DNA of 64,000 nt. Origin: Auriscalpium vulgare. Lineage: Eukaryota; Basidiomycota; Agaricomycetes; Russulales; Auriscalpiaceae. Numbering within the stretch: the stretch's first letter is position 1; each line of letters begins with the position of its first letter. The notes below the pieces were generated by a model. It saw nothing but the letters and a program-made list of their open reading frames with translations, was not told the origin of the DNA and ran no database searches. The stretch is from assembly GCA_019915015.1 (NCBI GenBank), contig JAHBBC010000010.1:682001-746000 (forward strand), in the 5' to 3' direction. Position numbers and translations under genes: made by a program. Of the stretch, positions 53,958 through 64,000 are shown piece after piece.

Positions 53958-55490
53958 ATGTCCCGCGTCGATGAAGACTCTTTCGAGACCATTGACATCC
54001 CAGAAGTCCCCGTTGCCCGCCTGCCGCCCGAGATCCTCACCCTCATCTTCTCCATCCTCCTCTCAATCGCTCGTCCAAGCCGAAAAAAAATTGCTCGAAA
54101 ACAGTCCGCACCTCCCAAGTTCAAGTACAACCTCGGATGGTTGACAGTCACCCACGTCTGCCAGCGCTGGCGCGACATTGCCCTCCGTGACCCGGTTCTC
54201 TGGGCTTCCGACATTGCGCTCCCATCCCTGATGGGCGACTGCTGGGCAGCCGCATATCTCTCCCGTGCCCAAAATGTGCCGCTTACAGTGACTGAGCGCA
54301 AGCACTTCCGATCCGCCCACCCCGGGTCACTCTCCGATACCACTTTCGTTGGTGCCAATCTCGCGCGGATGGGTGCCATCATGTCCCTTTTCACCGACAT
54401 TCCTGGACTACTCGCATTCTGCACGCCCGCACCGCTCCTCCACACCCTCAATCTCAAGATTTCCGATGAAGAATCACAGCTTCCTCTCCTCCCGGATGAC
54501 TTGTTCGGCGGCACGGCAGGCCTGCCGGAATTGCGGCACCTGTCCGTGACTGCTTGGGAACCACTGTCATGGACGCCGCTGCTGCTTCAGCAGCTCGTCT
54601 CGGTCGAAATCACGATGTACAATTACGACGTGCCTCTTGCTTCCATGTTTGCCGCACTGGGCAGGATGCGCCGGCTGGAGCGGCTGGCGCTGCGACTGAC
54701 TCCGGGGAACACTGACGGGGTGCCGGTCATATCGCTGCCGGCACTGCAATACCTCAGCCTGTGGGCCGACATCCAGGGTGCACAGCTCCTCCTCGCGCGC
54801 CTTGCACTTCCTGCTGGCGTCCGTGTCCATTGCGATCTGCACTGGGCCGCGTTCACGAGGGCCGAACTCTCAATACTCTTCTCCGCGATGATGGCATGCG
54901 TCGATGCCACCGCCGTCCCCATTGCGCGTGTCGTTGAGGCTGCGCTCCATAGGCACTTGGAACCGTACGGGGAGGTCGCTGCGTGGCGCAGCGGGGATAT
55001 AGACGGCGCGCCCGCTCTGGAGGTCCACTTTGGAGCGCGCGAGTACATGCCAAGTGTGCTGGAATTTTTCCCATTAACGCATCTCGAGGCGCTGGCTCTT
55101 GAGCACAATGTGCCCGCCAGGGCGTGCTTCCATGCCGTGAAGAATGCGCCCAGGCTGCGCCACGTCACGGTCAAGGGCGGCGCAGTGCCCCCGTTCTGTG
55201 CCACGCTCGAGCGCGCACCGTGGGTGCTGCCTGCGCTCTCCACGCTCGTGATCGACGTCCACAGAGACCCGTTGGCGGAGACCGTCCTCGGGGACGCATT
55301 GCTGCGATGCCTGGTAGCGCGGGCTAGGGTCAGGAGTTCGCTGAAGGAGTTGGAGGTGGTGGGGTACGGCGAGGACAAGGACGAGGGCGAGGCATATGTG
55401 TGCGCACTGCGGGAGGCGGTGCCGGGGTTGTGGTTCGGTGGTCGGAGCCCACCCCCAAGAACATACGCGATCCTGATTCCGAGGGAATGA
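53958..55490 (+). CDS. F-box-like protein
   Basis: 510 residues from MSRVDEDSFETIDIPEVPVA; I chose this Met because the F-box follows directly and upstream codons are repeat-derived. The frame has no introns. Core: ARLPPEILTLIFSILLSIAR…LGWLTVTHVCQRWRDIALRDPVLW (about 16-85). The rest has Leu-rich pieces (LLHTLNLKIS, LRHLSVTAWEPLSW, LERLALRLT, LEALALEHNV, LRHVTVKGGA). Typical of the large mushroom F-box family, probably SCF ubiquitin-ligase receptors of unknown substrate. Its C-terminal part is related to the broken gene at 41-42 kb. Flanked by 200-bp direct repeats of the SNF2 end. Confidence 0.82.
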   Translation: MSRVDEDSFETIDIPEVPVARLPPEILTLIFSILLSIARPSRKKIARKQSAPPKFKYNLGWLTVTHVCQRWRDIALRDPVLWASDIALPSLMGDCWAAAYLSRAQNVPLTVTERKHFRSAHPGSLSDTTFVGANLARMGAIMSLFTDIPGLLAFCTPAPLLHTLNLKISDEESQLPLLPDDLFGGTAGLPELRHLSVTAWEPLSWTPLLLQQLVSVEITMYNYDVPLASMFAALGRMRRLERLALRLTPGNTDGVPVISLPALQYLSLWADIQGAQLLLARLALPAGVRVHCDLHWAAFTRAELSILFSAMMACVDATAVPIARVVEAALHRHLEPYGEVAAWRSGDIDGAPALEVHFGAREYMPSVLEFFPLTHLEALALEHNVPARACFHAVKNAPRLRHVTVKGGAVPPFCATLERAPWVLPALSTLVIDVHRDPLAETVLGDALLRCLVARARVRSSLKELEVVGYGEDKDEGEAYVCALREAVPGLWFGGRSPPPRTYAILIPRE

Positions 55491-55604
55491 CAGAGGAGGA
55501 GGAGTAGGAGGGGGAGTAGGAGTAGGACATTAAAAGCATATCTGACTAATGATAGCACACATCGGAGGAGGAGCTATAGGTCCGGTGAGGCATGCCCTGC
55601 CCTC

Positions 55605-55830
55605 GAGGACTGAGGGCCCGCATTGTACACATTTCTCTCTTGGATGCTCTGTAACTGTATACCCTTCGGTCACAATCTCCTTGCATTTTTATATTGCTAC
55701 AGGAATAGGCTTGATATGTAGATGTATAGATAGATGAAGCACATTATCCTCGTTCGTCGGCTGGCCATCGCATAGGAATCAGATTGCACCTTGTGTACAA
55801 TTTGCACGGATCCTCCTGTGTTCAAAGCCT
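55605..55830. repeat. Direct repeat flanking F-box gene, right copy
   Basis: Carries GAGGACTGAGGG, the SNF2 end codons, and about 200 bp of its 3' flank, here downstream of the F-box gene and just before the P450 C 3' end. Confidence 0.8.
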
Positions 55831-55854
55831 GTGATACTGTCGCCAGGACACACC

Positions 55855-58154
55855 TTACTCGACCTTCGCAGGCCAGATGAGTATCGGAAGTTGGTGACCG
55901 AAATCACTCTCGGACTCTACGACCGGGCGGGCGACGATCATCGTCTTCCTGATAATTTCCTCGGGACTAATGGCTAGCTCGAAGTCGAACGCGCGAACGA
56001 AGGTGAATAGGATCGCTTTCATTCTGCGATGCGGTTAGCGAGCGCCGAGCGGTTCCAGAAGCGCGCAGGGGTCGACGCACTCGATGATGGAGAAGCGGTA
56101 GCCGATGCAGGCGTGCGCGCCGGCGATGAATGTGAGCAGGTGGCTGAAAATGCTCGGGATCTCCTGCACTTTGTCCGGGATGTTGTCCCAGCGGTCTGGG
56201 CTAGTAGTCAAACTCGTAAGCCGCGCGCACATCCTCATCGGTACTCAAAGGCCATCGTACGCACTTGAACTCGTGGGCATCCGCACCCCACAGCTCCTTC
56301 GAGCGGTTGAGCAGGCGGATCGGAATAAGCACCGACTGGCCCTTCGGCACGGGGAACTCGTGCCTTGGCACACCGTCTGTGCCGATGAACGGCTTCTCCA
56401 GCGGGACGGTGGTGTCTGCCAAGGGCGCGCGCTCGGTGTTGTTGACGGGACAGTACAGGCGCAGGACCTCGCGCGCGACCTTGTCCAGGTACGGGAGCGC
56501 GGCAAGCTCGTCCATCGACGGCGTGTCGCTCGGGTGCGCGCGCAGCTCGGTGTTGAGCCGCGCGCGGACGGCGGGGTGCGCGGACAACGCGAATAGCGTC
56601 CAGGCGAGCGAGGTGCTGTCTGACATTGAGTGGCAGGAACGTGTCGGTGGAGCGACGCTAGACTCACCTGGTGGTCTCATGGCCGGCGATTAGGAACGTG
56701 GGGACTTCTGCAGCGAAGCGGACTCAGATGAATGCGCGAATAGACGGGTGTGCGTACGCACGCGACAGGATGTCCGCGTCACTCATGCGCTGGTTGTCGG
56801 GGATGTCGGACGCCATGTTGGCCTTCATGAGCAGGCTGAGCAGGTCGTGGCCCTGGATGTTGCGCTTCTCCACGCCGCCCTTCGCATCGGTTTCTGTGCT
56901 CGCGAGAATCTCGGCCTTCTTCTCGGCGATGAGCTTCGTGCCGATCGTGTTGATGACCTGCAGGGTGCGCGCCATCTGGCGGTTGCGCTCCATTGGCTGC
57001 ATTGCAATTCGTCAGGGGAATTTGTGCGGGCACGGAGGACGTTACGCACGAAGTACCGCGAAGGGGGGAAGACGATGGGCAGGAGCGTCGACAGTGAAAA
57101 GGGATCAATTTCCATGGAGGCGCGGAAACCCTCGACGAGGGCGTTGGGCTTGTCCTGAGGGATCGCGTTGAACGCATAGTTGAATCCTGTGTCAATCGGT
57201 GTGAAGCTTCTGCGCTCATGGAGGGAGGAACCAGCCGCGACGCACCTGCCAAGCCGATAATGTCCAGCGTAACTTTGTTCAGCCAGAAGTACGCGTCGAT
57301 GCGCAGCTTGCCGTCTGGTCGGACGGCGTCAGAGTGATGAATGTCAGAGAGCAGCGCGTCGCGGAACTGCAGGGCGGGTCGGATCGTAGCGAACGAGAAG
57401 TTCAGTAGGCGAGCACTGACCTCGATAGATTTGTCAATGAAAAGATCTGTGAATTTGCGAATTTGGGGAAGGCCGAACGCAGGGTTCTGCGTGGCGATGG
57501 TCAGCGAGTTACAGGACTGTCAAATGCTTCAATAACGCACCATGATTTTCCGCTGAACACATACGCGGCGCGCGCACATAGTGAGTGGAAGAGCGCGGTT
57601 GTGGTGGTAGCCGGTTCCTCACCTGCTGGCGGTGCTGGGAGCCCTCAACAAATAGCAGGCCTACGGGCAAGGCCTGTCGCACAGATTCTCCACCCTCGGA
57701 CGGAAAAGCGACGCACCGGTCCCAAGCAAGTCCCCAAGCAGATGGCGCAGCCCCATCGGCTTTGGGAACTCATTTCCATGCGTAAATATGTGGTTGATTG
57801 CCTTCAGATCCGTGACGGTGACGTTCGTTATCTGCCACAAGCAAAAGTCGCGTCAGTCAAGCGAGAAAACAAGCGAAACTGAATACGCACATTCCAAAAT
57901 GCTCCGTACTTGAAGACATGCCCGTACTTCTGCACCCACTCCTCCTGCAGCTCGATCGCGTCTGGCTCCCACACGCCTTTTTCGAAGCTCCCGGTGAGCC
58001 AGTACTTCCGCGGAGGGCCCGGAATGTAGCGCAGGGGTGACCACACGTAGGATACGATGAGGAGGGCGCTCTGGTACGCGACATAGGCCAGTATGGGAGT
58101 GCAGAGAGTCAGCCAGGACGCGTGAGAGAGGGTATCCATGACCGGTTCAGTCAA
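55855..58154 (-). CDS. Cytochrome P450 monooxygenase C
   Basis: Start at 58,154 (MTEPVM) or 58,139 ([10 protein letters not shown]); stop at 55,855-55,857. Anchor [31 protein letters not shown], then about a dozen exons. Motifs: AGHETTS, ExxR in AREVLRL, PDRW in place of PERW, haem loop [13 protein letters not shown]. The exon encoding GLLFVEG is fused with the next (GSQHRQQ), so one intron present in A and B is missing; the 12-nt RKIM exon is retained. More distant from A and B than they are from each other. Expected to be a microsomal oxidase of unknown substrate. Confidence 0.85.
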
Positions 58155-60009
58155 TCTATCTCACACGGCGGCGAGACGAGCTCGAGTCGAGAGGTTGTTG
58201 ACTCCGGTGTACAAAAGGAAGAACAGGATTGCAATGACATTGCATGCGCTGTTATAAGAGCAGTACCGGCGTATGTAACGGTCGGGGTCAGACCGGTCAG
58301 GGACATAAATACGTGCCTGAGATTTGCTCGGCGTGTATATATGGAGCTTCTCATCGTGTCCAATGCGGGACCAAACTGCACTCGACCGAGCGTGTTGAGG
58401 CGTGTAAGTCCGAGTCGCTCGTTGGCGGTGTCACACTATAAATCAGAACAAAAATAGTATTCCAAGTCGCGCCATCTCGATAGCCTTAGGTCGAGCACTG
58501 GCAGCGCATCGGATGAATATCTGCTCTCGTAACGCGTAACGAGAGCGCTGATTTAGGACCGAGTTGCACGCTATGAAGGTAAGGATGCTGAAGGAAGAGC
58601 CTTATGTGTTAGCGTGGAAGGAAAGAACTCAAATGGAATTCTCTGGTTTCTGGAGTTGTGAGATAAATACACCGCTTCGAAGTTCGGGAGCTGCGGCCAC
58701 GACAGAAATACTTCACATGGCTTCGCCGTAGGGGTGAGTGGACAGGCTTGGCAAGTGCTTACTAGAGTTGAAGCTCACGGATGATTGCGTGGGGTGACAA
58801 AAGTCTCCTGATAGATTGCATGGCACAGGGAAAATTGACTGCGACCGCGCGGTGCCAACACTGTAGTTTGGCTTCTTCCTATGGTTGGAGCTGCCAGTCA
58901 CTCTGCGATCTGACCACGGATCAGGAGTGACCGGCGACGCCGGTGACGTGTTTGTCAAGCGTTATGCAGGAAAAGTTCATCAAAGTGGAACTTGGAAGAA
59001 CTCGTGCACGAGTCTTCCGAAGGACACCCTATCATGCAGGAATGTGTGCTTTGATGGCCGAAGGTCCTATAGAGGTCAGAGCGAGATATTCCGATGAAGC
59101 TTGTGTTCTTCGCTCTTCACTCCAACGGTCGGGGCATGCACCTGCCAGTGGTGGAAGCGATGACTCTCTTGGTCCATCGAAGACGACTTCACTCACGAGA
59201 TTTAAATCCAGTGCAAACTGCGTGCTTGTTGCTTCCTACATCCATCGCGGCGTTGCACTGCTGTCATATCCGAGGAGCTGTTGGGGCGCGAACCACAAGA
59301 ACTGGTGCAAGACTGGGGGCTTGTGGCTTCGTCGACGGGTCGGGTTGGTCATGGCCACGACGTTTCGGATAGGCCGAGCGCACCTTTCGACGATGACCGG
59401 AATTTTCAACAATAAGGCCCGACTGACGATATCCACGGGAGGTGCGGACAAGCGTCGTGAAGGTAGCATGCCCGGGTAGAGTAGCCAGACTTCGAACACG
59501 TGACGAAGTGCTGCGGAGGCGCAAGCAGTGGCTTGAAGCACAGCCGCAAACATCGCGCCACCTCTTCGACAGCAACGACAACCTCATCACAAATGCAAGC
59601 ATCTAAGGTCATTGTGATGGCACTCATTTCCAGACTTACACAACACAAAGTCGGCTCTATTCAAAGTGAGTAACCAGCTGGAGTGACAACAACCTGAGAA
59701 GCCTCTTCATGCTCATCATGATACAGATCAGTCATCTCATGAAGAGTCATCACAAATCAGGGCTACCCTTGTTTCACTCGAAACGCGCCCCGGGGGCCGT
59801 CACCTTGCTCAGATGCATATGCACGGATGAGTGCAGCACTCGAGCGATCTGATGTAGACTAAGTACGCCGCTTGGTGCTCTGGATCGAGTTCTGCAAGCA
59901 GAAGCGCAGGCAACTATTGTCTCGGCTTCGATTTCACAGCTTCTGAGCCACTAAACAAACAAAAGTGTGACTAGAGAGAGGAACATTGTACGACTCGTAG
60001 CTATAGGGG
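58155..60009. other. No gene supported
   Basis: Open frames occur on both strands near 58,940-59,650 but show no motif, no consistent splice pattern and no family I recognise. The final 100 bp lead into the helicase remnant. Confidence 0.3.
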
Positions 60010-60590
60010 AGAGAAGCTGCGCGAAAGACTAGCAGTGGCGAGTCGTAAAGAGCGGAAGTAAGGGCGTCGAGAGGTCTCGGGGCTACCCAATCGAGTCGAT
60101 ATTGCGGTCGGCATGAAGGTGATGGTGACCCTCAACGTACAGGCAAACCTTGGCATCGCAAATGGGGTGCGGGGAACGACCCATGTCATTTTCCTAGATG
60201 AGGAGGAAGATGAGCATGTCGGCGCTGACAGTCGCGTCACTTTGCGGCACGTACTGGCATACTTACATCCTCGTCAAACTGGACCGAACACGGCTGCCCC
60301 AGCTGCAAGGCCTGAGTGAATATGTGGTCCCGATTGTTTCTGCCCGCAAGACATCCCAAATCGCGCTGCAGGACAGGCGGTCAGGAAAGAAGAAGACGTC
60401 GACCATGCAGCGCAGGCAACTACCTCTGACGGCCGCATATGCATTTACAGACTTACCATCTCAAGGTCAGACCATCCCATATGTGATTGTTGACATCGCC
60501 TCTCCACCGATAGGGTCAGACCTCAGCCTTTTCAACATCTATGTTGCGCTATCCCGAAGCTTCGGTCGTGACACGATACGGTGATGGGCA
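60010..60590 (+). pseudogene. PIF1/Helitron-type helicase C-terminal remnant
   Basis: Starts with EKLRERLAVASRKERK, then VGMKVMVTLNVQANLGIANG in one frame, shifting near 60,200 into YILVKLDRTRLPQLQGLSEY and PLTAAYAFTDLPSQGQTIPY, then SLFNIYVALSRSFGRDTIR-stop. The YVALSR and TDLPSQGQT stretches are the last helicase motifs of PIF1-like enzymes, here resembling those of Helitron or PIF1-expanded families in mushrooms. No N-terminal motifs precede it, and the frameshift and early stop mark it as dead. It directly borders the GTCGGA-rich stretch. Confidence 0.7.
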
Positions 60591-60739
60591 CCCACAGGTA
60601 GTAGGGTGGTAATGTGTCAGATACCAGATCCCTAGAGCGCTGGTGAGGGTACCGTGATGTGTGCGAGTGAGTGTCAGGGTCCCGAAGACAATCGGAGTGC
60701 GTCTCCGACGAGTGTGGGGAGGTGTGCGATCGGATGCGC

Positions 60740-62170
60740 CGGTCGGAATGCGTGATCGGTCGGAGAATCGTCGATGAGGGGAGGGGTCGGAGGCGCAGAT
60801 GCGATGGTCGGAATGTGTGGACAAGTGGTGCGAGTGGTGCGATCGAGGCTGCGACCACTGCGAGACGACAGAGTCAAGACTGCAATCTCCGAGGTCGCAA
60901 GACGGTCGGAGCGACGATGAGTCGTGCAGGCAACGACGCAGAGGCGTGTGGACGGTCGGAGGAGCGGGGGCGGTGGTCGGAAGATAGGAATGAGTGGTGC
61001 GAGCACGCCAATCGATGTTGCGATCACTGCGGGACGAGCGGAACACGACTGCGATCTCCGATGTCGCAAGACGGTCGGAGCGACGAAGTGCGAGGGCAAC
61101 GGCTAATGGGACAACGATGGAACAAGATGAGAGCGAGGAGAACGATAAGCTGAGTGCGGGACGACGACGACAAAGACAAAGGCAAAGGCAAAGGCGACAG
61201 AGCTAGCCTCGAGCTAACTATACGATAGAGACGAGGCGTTATGGGCGTCGAATGAGATCTGAACCGTGCGGGGGGAACCGAATCTGTATTGCAGTATGGA
61301 TGCGACCGCTATTTATACGTCTCGACCGCTACAGTACGAGTCCAATCGAGAATGGAGTCGGAACAAAGGAAAACAAGTCGGAACAAAAGCAAACGATGGT
61401 GCGCAAGTCGCACATGGTACAGACAATGGGGGAGAGTCCATAGAACATATCAGAAGGTCTGCGATGCTGTGGAGAACAATGTGGAGCAAGTGATCAGCGC
61501 TGTCAGGAGGGCAGTGCAAGCGCATGGAAAACGATCTGCGCTGTCAAGAAGTGTGGGAGAGACATCCTACAATGTCGAACAAGACAATACGACCAGAACA
61601 GGAGACAATGGAGGTGTGGCGAGTGATGGAATGCACTCCGACTTGCAAGGGGGTCGCAGGTGAGTGTTGCGATCTTGCGACTCGCCGAACAGTCGGAAGA
61701 ATACTCCGGTACTGCGCGTGCAATGGTCGGAACTGTGGAGGGATAATCGGAGCGCTGGTCCGACCGCAGAACGATCGGGATCGAAGGAATGTGGCGCAAA
61801 CTCGAGAGCTGGGCTAGACAATGGTCGGAGGACAATGGCACAACTGTGGGGGTACTCGGAAGTCGCAGAGACGTCGGAGAGACATGGCGCACGTGCTGAA
61901 ACGATGATCTCGACGATCGAAATGTCTGATGGAATTCCGACGCGTTGTGACAACTGTGGGAGACGCTGTGCTCGAGGTCGCGTGGCGGCAGTCGGAACGA
62001 TGAGCAAGTGGTCGGATGACTGTGTGTGATGCATGCGACGGAGTTGCTGGTCCGAGCGTGGTGTCGAAGGTATGATTCCGATTGCGCGACAGCTCTGTGA
62101 GACTCCAACGGTCGGAACTCTGGCTCCGATCTTGCAAGCGGTCGGAGGAACCAATCGGACGGTCGGAGCA
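60740..62170 (+). repeat. GTCGGA-enriched degenerate repeat region
   Basis: By eye I count 19 GTCGGA on the plus strand against about 3 of its complement TCCGAC in 1.43 kb; chance predicts less than one of each. A longer unit is also visible: CTGCGATCTCCGATGTCGCA-like sequence followed by AGACGGTCGGAGCGACGA occurs near 60,880 and 61,050, about 170 bp apart. GGCAAA triplets occur at 61,178-61,195. No gene is supported in 60,591-62,669; long open frames here appear to be by-products of the composition. Confidence 0.7.
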
Positions 62171-62669
62171 CTGCTGCGTGACACTGCGATCTCCGGAATT
62201 GCGTATCTGTCGACTTGACGAAAGTGCGAAAATTCCGTAACGATTGCCTCGCAGCGCAGAGCGAGGCGTATCAACGGCTCTTGCGGGATTTCAATGAGCA
62301 GCTTTTTTCAGGCCACAGGACCAGTATTTGACATTAGAAGGATGAGAGGCTGTCGCGCTTCGGTGAGGAGACGAAGGATGGTGGTATGCAGCTTAGGTAC
62401 GATACGTAGAGGGGACGAGCCTGGGAAGTAAATACAGCGCGGCAGTAGACGGCAGAGAGAGGGAGGCAAACACGCGCAAATATGTAATGTGCCTGATTCA
62501 ATTTCGAGCGGGAGAGACCTTGGCGAGCAAGGTAACTTTTGCAGGAAATTGGTGAACTCAGTGTGCAAGTGCCATACATCAAGGGTGCTGCCGGGGTATT
62601 ACTGAGAATCATCATCATTAGTGATGTGCTGTTTGCTCCTTGATTGCCCAGTCATAGCTCAGATCACTA

Positions 62670-64000
62670 ATGTTAGTACCACAGACACTGCATGTCAACA
62701 AGGCTCAATTGAATGACATGACTTACAATTTATTGGAGCTAGCCAAACTTCTGGATGAGGCTACTACTTATGCTAAAGGCCATAGCTGGACAGTTCCTCC
62801 AGATCTGCAGCATACTTTGGAACTGTGGACCCAGTATGTTCAACTCCAAACCCTTGTCAACCTTGGTGGTGATCACTATGCTTACTATCCAGTAGGGAAC
62901 TAAAGAGCATTGAGAACACACTGGTTCAATACAACAATCAAAAGAAGAAAAGATTGCCTCTCTGTTTATTAGATGGAGGTTTGAAGAAAAGGATCAGCTA
63001 CTGCAATACAAGGCTCAACCACCTTACCAACAGCTATCAGGTATGATTCATGCAAATGCACACTGTTTTATAGCAACTAATGTTCTGCAGGCATCTATGT
63101 TATTCACAGTCAAAGCCAATGCAGACTTTGATTCTCAGGTATGCTTGATAATAATGATATATCTATGGTCAGGAAAGTAATAATATTCCAAAATGTAGCC
63201 TCTCTTGACCAATCACAGGTATAATCTTCTACAAATATATCTATATTGTATAATCTCATGATTTTACAGGGCTAATACTAAAATTCCAGCTTATTCTGCT
63301 ACTTTCTATGGATGTGACAGTCACATGATGGTGATACTGGATTTATTAAATGATGCAAACAAAATGCCTGTTCAAACAGTAATTCTTGGTGTAGGTGGAA
63401 TTGGAAAGACCACTTTGGCTTTGGCAATCCTTCATCATCCTACAGTGGTGCATAAATTCAATGAAAGAATCCACTTCATCTCATGTGAAGGATGTCTTTC
63501 CACATCAATGCTGGTGGATGAGATAGCCAAAGTGTTAGGCATTCAAAATGACTCAGATAGCTTAGTGAAAGAACAAGACATACTTTTATATCTTGAGTCT
63601 GCTCCCAGCTTGCTGTGTCTAGACAATTTCGAAACCTTATGGAATGCTGATTCCCAAATAAAGCACACAGGCACTATGTTTCTACAAAAATTGGGCTCTG
63701 TCTCATGTGTTTCACTGATAGTCACTATGAGAGGTTCAGAATATCCTGAGGGCATTGATTGGTCTAAGCCACTCTTGTCACCTTTACAGCCACTGAGTTT
63801 TGAAACTTCACAGAAAGTATTTGAAAACATATCAAATAAATGGGATGAGTGGGCAGACAGATTAGTCCAAGCTGTTGAGGGGCTTCCTTTAGCTCTTACA
63901 ATTATAGCTCATCTTGCGCAATCACAAGATTGTAGATTTTTGTGGCAGCAGTGGGAAGAGACAAATATTAGAAGTATTAAGTGAGAGAAAGGACATCGTC
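62670..64000 (+). CDS. NB-ARC (NLR-type) signalling protein, N-terminal part, 3' end outside window
   Basis: An N-terminal helical region (NLLELAKLLDEATTYAKGHS, then RELKSIENTLVQYNNQKKKR) joins over 45-70-nt introns to ANTKIPAYSATFYGCDSHMM. The NB-ARC domain follows: Walker A GVGGIGKTTLA, Walker B LLCLDNFETLW, sensor LIVTMRG, and GLPLAL. In mushrooms such STAND ATPases carry TPR or other repeats C-terminally and are thought to act in non-self recognition. The start may be upstream of 62,670. The frame meets TGA at 63,982-63,984; a GTGAGA donor there could begin an intron. Base composition is AT-rich (one sampled line 24/60 GC) compared with the rest of the window. Confidence 0.72.

Noticed and set aside
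58885..59650. Possible gene between P450 C and the helicase remnant.
   Set aside because: No family resemblance or coherent exons on either strand.
60591..62280. Long overlapping open frames on both strands, up to 235 codons.
   Set aside because: They arise from the GTCGGA-rich composition; they have no motif, and opposite-strand frames are equally long.

Overview
The window reads as nuclear DNA of a mushroom-forming basidiomycete (Agaricomycetes, probably a polypore). Genes are split by many 45-65 nt GT-AG introns, some exons are only 12-20 nt, and coding DNA is GC-rich. Families typical of the group are present: multi-exon P450s, F-box/LRR-like proteins, DUF6533 and related polytopic membrane proteins, GH128 glucanases, a GPI-anchored glycoprotein of the type annotated as macrophage-activating glycoprotein (MAG) in polypores, and an NB-ARC (NLR-type) gene. 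No rRNA, tRNA, CRISPR array or bacterial-type operon was recognised.

Layout. The first 32 kb is a mirrored block. From the centre outward each side carries a P450 3' end, a polytopic membrane protein, the MAG-like gene, and C2H2 zinc-finger genes. The left side (about 1-10.34 kb) is inverted relative to the right side (about 20.77-32.14 kb). On both sides the outer zinc-finger segment was also duplicated in tandem, and the right-hand tandem junction can be placed near 28,240. The spacer (10.34-20.77 kb) holds a small secreted protein, a 775-residue F-box protein, URM1, an RCF1-like HIG1 protein and a complete P450.

From 32.5 to 46.5 kb there is an LRRC40-like LRR protein, a second P450 divergent from it, a DUF6533 membrane protein, a broken F-box gene whose two ends lie on opposite strands, and an EST1/SMG7-like gene of RNA surveillance. 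From 46.7 to 50 kb two GH128 genes stand in tandem. An SNF2-family ATPase (50.5-53.6 kb), an F-box gene flanked by copies of the SNF2 3' end, and a third P450 (55.9-58.1 kb) follow.

The last 6 kb is accessory in character: a broken PIF1/Helitron-type helicase, about 1.4 kb strongly enriched for GTCGGA on one strand, and the start of an AT-rich NB-ARC gene that runs off the end.

Housekeeping genes (URM1 for tRNA thiolation and protein conjugation, RCF1 for respiratory supercomplexes, SMG7 for mRNA decay, SNF2 for chromatin or repair) are interspersed with fast-changing families. I see no single pathway cluster. The main story is segmental duplication, inversion and decay. Exon coordinates were read by eye from splice signals and family similarity and have not been tested against RNA.
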